Source: JAKEHZ01 sp035280505 (lineage in GTDB: Bacteria > Acidobacteriota > Blastocatellia > RBC074). From it: a stretch of DNA of 5,696 bases. A program made the position numbers and the translations under genes. Below, piece by piece: positions 1 to 5,438 of this stretch (its first letter is position 1; every line of letters starts with the position of its first letter). The notes under the pieces were generated by a model that saw nothing but the letters and a program-made list of their open reading frames with translations, was not told the DNA's origin and ran no database searches. Where the stretch lies: the NCBI GenBank assembly GCA_035280505.1, contig DATEFT010000370.1:1-5696 (forward strand), written 5' to 3'.

Positions 1-229
1 AATGCAGCTTCAGATTTCGCCTAGGTCGTTTCGTTAACTCTGAAATTGAAAGTGATTTTCATTATGAACCTGGAATTTACTGAATTGGATTGAAGATGTC
101 AAGCGCAATATGCCAAGAATTTTCCGGCGATGATGAAACTCTGTCGATTCGATCAGTGTCTACCGTTCTGTTCAAAGATGGTTCCGATCCGTGAATAGGA
201 GCCGGTCGACCATCGGACCCGGCTGCAGA

Positions 230-263
230 TTGGACCGGGCGAGGTCGGTTGGTCTGATATAAT
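230..263 (+). promoter_or_regulatory. Putative sigma-70-type promoter with extended -10
   Basis: TATAAT at 258-263 is a perfect -10 hexamer and is preceded by TG one base upstream (TGATATAAT, 255-263), which makes an extended -10. A TTGGAC hexamer at 230-235 resembles a -35 box, but the 22-bp spacing is too long for it to be a normal partner; extended -10 promoters can work without one. Transcription would begin around 270, giving an untranslated leader of about 205 nt before the CHAT gene. The motif is seen directly; promoter activity is inferred. Confidence 0.5.
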
Positions 264-300
264 CGGTGGCTTCTTGAGATCAGCACATTAGATCGAAGAC

Positions 301-331
301 TGTTACTCGAATTTAACATCCTGAAGTAACA
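301..331. repeat. 7-bp inverted repeat in the leader, possible operator
   Basis: TGTTACT (301-307) and AGTAACA (325-331) are perfect reverse complements separated by 17 nt, with arm centres 24 bp apart. The repeat lies about 40 bp downstream of the -10 element. It could be a site for a dimeric regulator or a weak leader hairpin, although the long AT-rich loop makes a stable hairpin less likely. A chance repeat of this size cannot be excluded. Confidence 0.25.
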
Positions 332-466
332 CTGGCCAGGTGCAGGATAGTCCATCATTGAAGCCCCCGATCCGGTCGAATTAGATGTCGAACACGGGAT
401 AGCAATAGACAGTAGATAGCACATGACAATAGATGGATAGTCAGTTGGGAATCGATTTAAGATCAT

Positions 467-473
467 AGGTGAG
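467..473 (+). promoter_or_regulatory. Shine-Dalgarno sequence of the CHAT gene
   Basis: AGGTGAG sits two bases before the ATG at 476, with its AGG core six bases from the start codon. It is the main reason for choosing that start. The same GGTGAG core recurs at 3660-3665 before the thioesterase start. Confidence 0.5.
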
Positions 474-475
474 CA

Positions 476-3400
476 ATGGCTAATCGAAACAGACGAGAGT
501 TGGTTTCAGGCAGTCGAGGAGGGCAGGGAGCGGTTCAGGAGTGGAGGCGGATTTTAATTGGACAGAGGAGGACGAGGCCGGGCGCGGTCTGGATGGTCGT
601 CGGTCGCGGTCAGGCTCCGGAAGGTCGAACTTTCTGGGCCGTCTTCTTACTTTGCGGCCTGTTGATTGCCCAGTTCCCGCCCGGCACTTTCGGGCAGGAC
701 CGGACGGCGGACCAGGCTCTGTGCGATGCGATTGGCGGAATCGGTGAGAAGCAGGATCTCTGCCTGCTGGAGAAGGGCCGGTCCGTCAGGCGCAAGATTG
801 CGGGTGGGGAACAGCATCCGTACCGGGTTCGGCTCGGCGCCGGTCAATTGGTGAGGGCGGTCGTCGAGCAGGACGGGATCGATGTGGCGCTACTGGTCTC
901 GGGACCGGACGGCAAGGTGATCGCGGAGGTCGATTTCGACAGCCGGTTGCGGGCCCAGGAATCGATCTCACAGGTGGCGGAGGCGGCGGGCGACTACCAA
1001 TTTATTGTGCGATCCAGACAGAAGATGGCGCCGGCCGGGCACTATGAGATTCGGATTGAAGAGTTGCGGGCCGCGACCGAGGATGAGCACGCGCTGCAGG
1101 CCGCCCGCGTGCTCTATCAGGAGTATCTCAAACTACGGAGAGCCGGGAAATATGACGAGGCGCTGCCGCTGGCTCAACGCGCGCTGGAGATTCGTGAGCA
1201 GAAGCTGGGGCCGGATGATCGAGACGTGGCGGTTACCATCGACAGTCTGGCCGGCCTCTACTGGTACAAAGGCCAATACGCCAAGGCGGAACCGCTCTGT
1301 CTGCGGGCTCTGGCGACCTGGGAGCGGACGCTGGGGCCGGAGCACCCGCGAGTCGCCGCCTCTTTCAACAATCTCGCGGAGCTCTATTGGAGCAAGGGCG
1401 AGTACGAGAAGGCCGAGCCGTTTCACCTGCGGGCCCTGGCGATCTGGGAGCGGGCATTGGGGCCGGAACATCCGGATGTCGCGGTCTCTCTCGACAACCT
1501 CGGCAATATCTATCGGGATAGCGGTGAATATGAGAAGGCGGAGCCGCTCTATCAACGAGCCCTTGAGATCCGGGAGCAGGTCCTGGGGCCTGACCACCTC
1601 TATGTCTCCGAATCTCTCAACGATCTCGGGCTCTTTTATCAGGAGAGCGGCCAGTACGAGCGGCCGGAGCCGCTCTACCGGCGGGCGCTGGCGATTCGGG
1701 AGAAGAGTTTGGGAGCGGAGCATCCCTACGTCGCCGATACTCTCAACAATCTGGCCTCCTTCTATCAGGACCTCGGAGCTTACGATCGGGCGGAGCCGCT
1801 CTACCGACGGGCGCTGGCCATCCGGGAGAAGGTCCTCGGACCGGACCACCCTTCCGTCGCCGTCACGTTGAACAATCTGGCGGTGCTCCATACTGCGAAA
1901 GGCCGTCTGGCCCGGGCCCTCGAGCTGCAGGCCCGCGCCAATGCCGTGACCGAACGTAACCTGGCGCTCAATCTCGCCACCGGTTCCGAGCGCCAGCGAC
2001 TGGCCTATCTCGCGACTCTCACGAAGCAGGCGGACCGGACCATCTCGCTGCATCTCCGTTCCGCTCCCGGCAGCGCGGCGGCAGGCAGGTTGGCGGCCGC
2101 CATCATTCTGCAGCAGAAGGGGCGGGCCCTCGACGCCACGTCGGAAAAGATCAATGCGCTGCGCCGCCGCTTCAATCCTGAAGATCAGGTTCTGCTCGAT
2201 CGGTTGAACGAGACCCGCACTCAGATCGCCGGACTCGTCCTCCGCGGACCGCTGAGCATGACCGGCGAGCAGTATCGGGAGCGCATCAAGACGCTCGAAG
2301 CCCTGGCCGAAAACTATGAGGCCGAGATCAGCCGTCGCAGCAGCGAATTCCGCGCCGAATCGCTGCCCCTGACGCTGGCCGCGGTGCGGGCGGCTATTCC
2401 GGCCGATGCCGCCCTGATCGAGTTCTCCACCTACCGCCCCTTCAATGCCAAAGCCGTGAAGGATGAGGAGGCTTATGGTCCGCCCCATTATGTCGCCTAC
2501 ATCCTGCGCCGCCGGGGACGGATTCAGTGGAAAGAGTTGGGGGCGGTGGAGGCCATCGATCGGACTCTCCTGGATCTGCGCCGGGCCCTGAGGAGTCCGA
2601 AACGCGGGGACGTGAAGCTCCAGGCTCGCGCCGTGGACCGGAAGGTTTTTCAGCCTCTTCGCCCGTTGATCGGCGATGCCGGCAAACTGCTGATCTCGCC
2701 GGAAGGAGAGCTCAACCTGATCCCCTTTGCCGCCCTGATCGACGGACGGGGGCGATATCTGGTCGAGCGTTACTCGATCAGCTATCTGGACAGTGGGCGC
2801 GACCTGCTGCGCCTGCAGGTGCCCAGAGATAACCGGAGCGGTCCGCTGGTAATGGCCGCTCCCGATTTTGGCGGAGCGCCTCAGGCCGAGGTCGAGCGGT
2901 TGCTGACGCAGAAGACGGATGAGTCGGGATCGCCGGCGAAGAGCGATTCGCCCATCTATCAACATCTCTACTTTCCCTCGCTGCCTTATGCGGCGGAGGA
3001 GGGCGAAGCGCTCCGTGCTCTCTTGCCGGGCGCGACTCTCTTCACCAAACGCGAGGCCAGCAAGGCCGCGCTCAGTCAGGTTCTCAGTCCGAGGATTCTG
3101 CATATTGCGACCCACGGCTTCTTCCTGCAGGACCTGGATCTGCCTCCGACCGGCGACCGCGGCTATCGCGGGGTTGACGAGGAGGCCGGCCGTCTGCTGC
3201 GGCAACTCGACCGCGGCGGCGCCCGCATCGAGAGCCCGTTGCTGCGATCGGGGCTGGCGCTGGCCGGGGCCAACGAACAGAGACCGGCGGGCGAGGACAA
3301 TGGAATCCTGACGGCGTTGGAGGTCTCCGGGCTCAATCTGTGGGGGACGAAACTGGTGGTCTTCTCGGCCTGTGACACCGGAGTCGGTGAGGTGAAGAAA

Positions 3401-3664
3401 GGCGACGGCGTCCACGGGCTGCGCCGGTCCCTGGTGCTGGCCGGCGCCGAAACACAGGTCATGAGTCTCTGGCCGGTCTCCGACCAGGGCACCCGGGAGT
3501 TGATGGTTGCCTACTATGCGGGATTGCAGCGGGGACTGGGACGCGGCGAGGCTCTGAGACGGGTGCAGTTGGAGATGCTCAAACAGGGCAAACGGCAGCA
3601 TCCCTACTATTGGGCCAGCTTCATTCAATCGGGTGAGTGGGCCAACCTCGACGGCCAACGGTGA
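476..3664 (+). CDS. Exported TPR-CHAT (caspase-like) protein
   Basis: This 1062-residue protein combines a repeat scaffold with a putative cysteine protease. Residues 1-52 are strongly basic and residues 53-67 (FWAVFLLCGLLIAQF) form a hydrophobic signal peptide or anchor; a cut near TFG-QD (about 73) would release it. Positive-inside orientation places the rest in the periplasm. Residues about 103-197 form a beta-rich domain resembling pre-peptidase C-terminal folds. Residues about 206-495 hold kinesin-light-chain-type TPRs in 42-residue units marked LGPxHP...NLA.LY...G.Y..AEPL..RAL. Residues about 630-1055 are a CHAT domain: His880 (ATHGFF) and Cys966 (FSACDTG) form the expected dyad, and the family blocks LLISPEGELNLIPF and SLWPVSD are present. 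It is the first gene of an operon with the thioesterase. The start at 476 has a Shine-Dalgarno; ATG 593 (Met40) is a serious alternative that gives a normal-length signal peptide. CHAT homology is secure; protease activity and target are inferred. Confidence 0.9.
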   Translation: MANRNRRELVSGSRGGQGAVQEWRRILIGQRRTRPGAVWMVVGRGQAPEGRTFWAVFLLCGLLIAQFPPGTFGQDRTADQALCDAIGGIGEKQDLCLLEKGRSVRRKIAGGEQHPYRVRLGAGQLVRAVVEQDGIDVALLVSGPDGKVIAEVDFDSRLRAQESISQVAEAAGDYQFIVRSRQKMAPAGHYEIRIEELRAATEDEHALQAARVLYQEYLKLRRAGKYDEALPLAQRALEIREQKLGPDDRDVAVTIDSLAGLYWYKGQYAKAEPLCLRALATWERTLGPEHPRVAASFNNLAELYWSKGEYEKAEPFHLRALAIWERALGPEHPDVAVSLDNLGNIYRDSGEYEKAEPLYQRALEIREQVLGPDHLYVSESLNDLGLFYQESGQYERPEPLYRRALAIREKSLGAEHPYVADTLNNLASFYQDLGAYDRAEPLYRRALAIREKVLGPDHPSVAVTLNNLAVLHTAKGRLARALELQARANAVTERNLALNLATGSERQRLAYLATLTKQADRTISLHLRSAPGSAAAGRLAAAIILQQKGRALDATSEKINALRRRFNPEDQVLLDRLNETRTQIAGLVLRGPLSMTGEQYRERIKTLEALAENYEAEISRRSSEFRAESLPLTLAAVRAAIPADAALIEFSTYRPFNAKAVKDEEAYGPPHYVAYILRRRGRIQWKELGAVEAIDRTLLDLRRALRSPKRGDVKLQARAVDRKVFQPLRPLIGDAGKLLISPEGELNLIPFAALIDGRGRYLVERYSISYLDSGRDLLRLQVPRDNRSGPLVMAAPDFGGAPQAEVERLLTQKTDESGSPAKSDSPIYQHLYFPSLPYAAEEGEALRALLPGATLFTKREASKAALSQVLSPRILHIATHGFFLQDLDLPPTGDRGYRGVDEEAGRLLRQLDRGGARIESPLLRSGLALAGANEQRPAGEDNGILTALEVSGLNLWGTKLVVFSACDTGVGEVKKGDGVHGLRRSLVLAGAETQVMSLWPVSDQGTRELMVAYYAGLQRGLGRGEALRRVQLEMLKQGKRQHPYYWASFIQSGEWANLDGQR
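1205..1960 (+). repeat. Six tandem 126-bp units encoding TPRs
   Basis: Within the CHAT gene, six consecutive 126-bp units each begin at an LGPxH-type motif (residues 244, 286, 328, 370, 412 and 454) without a single indel. DNA similarity is highest between the fifth and sixth motif neighbourhoods, for example the AEPLYRRALAIREK segments around 1664-1706 and 1790-1832, which differ at only a few bases. This suggests duplication of units within the gene. One unit carries Pro397 (codon 1664-1666) where the others have Ala in the AEP motif. Confidence 0.85.
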
Positions 3665-3665
3665 G
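3660..3665 (+). promoter_or_regulatory. Shine-Dalgarno overlapping the CHAT stop codon
   Basis: GGTGAG contains the TGA stop of the CHAT gene (3662-3664) and lies 10 nt before the ATG at 3676. Ribosomes finishing the first gene would end on the binding site of the second, which fits translational coupling. The site decides for ATG 3676 over GTG 3637, which has no comparable site. A GTG at 3661 that overlaps the TGA is also possible. Confidence 0.45.
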
Positions 3666-3675
3666 CGATCGATTT

Positions 3676-4458
3676 ATGAATAACAATCTTGATCCCTGGT
3701 TTTTGACCGGCCCCGCGCGCGGGCCGGTCGAGCTGAAAATGTTCTGTTTTCCCTATGCGGGCGGATCGGCGATGATCTTCAGAAGGTGGGCGGACTCTTT
3801 GCCGCCGACCGTGCAAGTGATCCCGGTCGAGCTTCCCGGAAGAGGGGCCCGTCTGAAGGAAGAGCCGTTGGTCAGTCTGCCGGTTCTGATCGACGAACTG
3901 GAGCCTCGCATCCATCCGTTATTGGATCAGCCGTTTGTGCTCTTCGGCCACAGTATGGGCGCCATGATCGCCTTCGAGCTGGCGCGGGCTTTGCGCCGCA
4001 AACATGGCCGTGAACCGCAAGCGCTGTTGGTCGCCGGCCGCCGGGCGCCGCAGATTCCCTGGACCGAGCCGGTCACCTACGACCTTCCGCGAGACGAATT
4101 TATCGAGGAGTTGATCAAGCTGGATGGAACCCCCAAAGAAGTGCTCGAACATGCGGAATTGATGGAGCTCATGATCCCGCTGCTGAGAGCCGATTTTCAA
4201 CTGGTTCAGACCTATCAGTATCAGGCCGGGACCCCGCTTCAATGCCCGATCAGCGTCTATGGTGGTCTGGAGGACCATGAGACCCCGCGTGAGAAGCTCC
4301 TCCCCTGGAAAGAGATGACCGCTTCCGGTTTTGCGGTCCAGATGCTGCCCGGCGATCATTTCTTCATCCGCTCGAACCAATCTCAACTGCTGGAATTGGT
4401 GGGACGCGAGTTGCGTGAAGCCATCAATCGCTCGCGTTCGAACCGAGGGCCGGCTTAA
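3676..4458 (+). CDS. Type II thioesterase (alpha/beta hydrolase)
   Basis: This 260-residue stand-alone thioesterase resembles the GrsT/SrfAD family, which removes wrong or stalled acyl groups from carrier-protein phosphopantetheine arms of NRPS and PKS enzymes or releases acyl chains. The length is normal for the family. Seen in order from ATG 3676: an entry motif FCFPYAGGSA (23-32), the substrate-side block ELPGRGAR (52-59), the nucleophile elbow GHSMG with Ser93, a lid region at about 124-170, Asp200 in GGLED and His228 in PGDHFF, so the Ser-Asp-His triad is complete. No export signal is present, so it should be cytoplasmic. It follows the CHAT gene by 11 bases and is closed by a terminator; no synthetase, ketosynthase or carrier protein gene is in the window, so the substrate is unknown. 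GTG 3637 would add 13 residues but lacks a ribosome site; GTG 3661 is another option. Family is secure, partner is not. Confidence 0.88.
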   Translation: MNNNLDPWFLTGPARGPVELKMFCFPYAGGSAMIFRRWADSLPPTVQVIPVELPGRGARLKEEPLVSLPVLIDELEPRIHPLLDQPFVLFGHSMGAMIAFELARALRRKHGREPQALLVAGRRAPQIPWTEPVTYDLPRDEFIEELIKLDGTPKEVLEHAELMELMIPLLRADFQLVQTYQYQAGTPLQCPISVYGGLEDHETPREKLLPWKEMTASGFAVQMLPGDHFFIRSNQSQLLELVGRELREAINRSRSNRGPA

Positions 4459-4470
4459 ATCCTTTTCCTG

Positions 4471-4535
4471 AACCGCGAACAATGCGGAAGACGCGAACCT
4501 CGATTGATTTCGCGTCTTCCGCGTTTTTTGCGGTT
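4471..4535 (+). terminator. Intrinsic terminator of the CHAT-thioesterase operon
   Basis: GCGGAAGACGCGAA (4484-4497) and TTCGCGTCTTCCGC (4509-4522) are perfect 14-bp complements around an 11-nt loop. Six T residues at 4524-4529 follow. A second pair of arms, AACCGC (4471-4476) and GCGGTT (4530-4535), lies symmetrically outside. The T-run is only on the + strand side, so it should stop transcripts from the left; the strong stem may also slow transcripts of the converging GGDEF gene. The stop codons of the convergent genes are 89 bases apart. Confidence 0.88.
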
Positions 4536-4547
4536 TAGTTCACGACT

Positions 4548-5435
4548 TCACTGGCCGGAATGGGCATAACAGATGCGGTTCCGGCCTTCGGCTTTGGCCT
4601 GGTAGAGCGCCTGGTCGGCTCGGCGAAACAACTCTTCGGCGAACTGTGACGGGTTGTCGTGCTGCTGGGGGAGCAGGCTGGCGACGCCGACGCTGGTCGT
4701 CACCAGCCCTGGCGGCAATGAATGGCCGGCCAGGGTCGGCGAGAGTTGCAGGAGATTCAGGTGGAGCCAGGCGGCCACCTGCGCCGCGCGCGGCAGCGGG
4801 CAGGCCGGAAGGACGATCACGAACTCATCGCCTCCGAACCGGCAGGCGATGGCCTCCGGCGGAGCGTATTCGGCGATGATCTTGCCCAGCGCCTGGATCG
4901 TGTGGGCCCCGGCCAGATGGCCGTATCGTTCGTTGATCGATTTGAGATGGTCGAGATCGAGCACCAGCAGGGCCAGCGGCGTCTGGTTCGCCCGCGCCTC
5001 GCGAATCAGCGTCTGATAGCTGTCTTCAAAAGAACGCAGATTGTGGAGCCCGGTCAGATCGTCCGTGTGCGCCAGTTGGCGCATGTGCGCCGCATCTTCG
5101 GCGAGCTTGGCCGTGACCCAGCCCATGCTGGCGAAGATGCCCAACTGCAAGAGGTCGCGCTCGGCATGTTGCAGGCGCAGCAGATTGGGGTTGGTCAGGT
5201 GATAGAGGATCCCGGCCCCGCACGCCGCCACCAGCCCCCCGGCCTTTTTGAACCGCATCGCCGCCAGCAGAATCGGCAGATAGTAGAAGTGGTGAACCGG
5301 CAGTTCTCCCGTCCGCAGGTCCAGCGCGGCAATCGACAGCATCAATAGCAAGATCAATCCGATCCACCCGGCCTGGCGGTACCCGGCGGCCGGTTGGTGT
5401 CGGTTCGGATGATGGGTCAGCTTCATCAAAGCCAT
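4548..5435 (-). CDS. Membrane-bound GGDEF cyclic-dinucleotide synthase
   Basis: This 295-residue protein has an N-terminal membrane region with hydrophobic segments at about 22-39, 48-62, 65-82 and 97-110. The pattern DLRTGELPVHHFYYLPILLAA resembles the short multi-pass input module of other GGDEF proteins and histidine kinases. A GGDEF domain fills residues about 122-292: DDLTGLHN (125-132), metal-binding Asp160 in LDLDHLK, base-contacting Asn168, RFGGDEF (199-205), SVGVA (248-252) and the closing YQAKAEGRNR. Such domains join two GTP into c-di-GMP at the inner membrane, with the catalytic part in the cytoplasm. Two departures matter: the Asp following G in the canonical GHxxGD motif is Ala177, and the RxxD inhibitory site is absent (residues 192-195 are PPEA). 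No EAL or other output domain is present. The gene starts three bases after the receptor stop. ATG at codon 4 is an alternative start, and no strong ribosome site is seen for either. Confidence 0.88.
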   Translation of the reverse strand: MALMKLTHHPNRHQPAAGYRQAGWIGLILLLMLSIAALDLRTGELPVHHFYYLPILLAAMRFKKAGGLVAACGAGILYHLTNPNLLRLQHAERDLLQLGIFASMGWVTAKLAEDAAHMRQLAHTDDLTGLHNLRSFEDSYQTLIREARANQTPLALLVLDLDHLKSINERYGHLAGAHTIQALGKIIAEYAPPEAIACRFGGDEFVIVLPACPLPRAAQVAAWLHLNLLQLSPTLAGHSLPPGLVTTSVGVASLLPQQHDNPSQFAEELFRRADQALYQAKAEGRNRICYAHSGQ

Positions 5436-5438
5436 GCT

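Larger units (their letters stand above)
1..475. other. Intergenic region, no convincing gene
   Basis: This stretch is visibly more AT-rich than the coding remainder. The only long open frame, on the minus strand at 77-466, encodes a low-complexity Ser/Pro/Arg-rich peptide with no recognisable domain, no good ribosome binding site and no neighbour in its direction, so I treat it as chance. What can be supported is regulatory: an extended -10 promoter near 255-263, an inverted repeat at 301-331, a TAG-rich tract at about 398-440 and a Shine-Dalgarno sequence at 467-473. The region therefore reads as the promoter and leader of the CHAT operon. Nothing shows what lies upstream of position 1. Confidence 0.6.

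Noticed and set aside
77..466. Minus-strand 129-codon open frame in the upstream region
   Set aside because: Low-complexity sequence, no domain, no good ribosome site, and it would overlap the promoter-like element of the CHAT operon.
632..676. Possible lipoprotein signal in the CHAT protein (VFLLCG)
   Set aside because: The residue before Cys60 is Leu, not Gly/Ala/Ser, and the cysteine sits in the middle of the hydrophobic stretch, so it does not fit a lipobox.
1005..1871. Plus-strand 288-codon frame inside the CHAT gene
   Set aside because: A shifted reading of the tandem TPR DNA; its Arg/Ser-rich repeats follow the 126-bp period of the real gene.
1133..3658. An 841-codon open frame antisense to the CHAT gene
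   Set aside because: It mirrors the TPR repeats in reverse, has no recognisable domain and results from GC-rich codon use on the real strand. The CHAT gene has clear domain and catalytic-residue support.
476..3664. TPR-CHAT protein as a CRISPR-linked protease (Csx29/Craspase type)
   Set aside because: There is no CRISPR array or Cas gene in the window, and the export signal does not fit a cytoplasmic partner of an RNA-guided complex.
3637..3675. Thioesterase start at GTG 3637, overlapping the CHAT gene by 28 bases
   Set aside because: No Shine-Dalgarno precedes it and the extra 13 residues do not look like the family N-terminus; ATG 3676 with GGTGAG at 10 nt fits better, though GTG 3661 remains possible.
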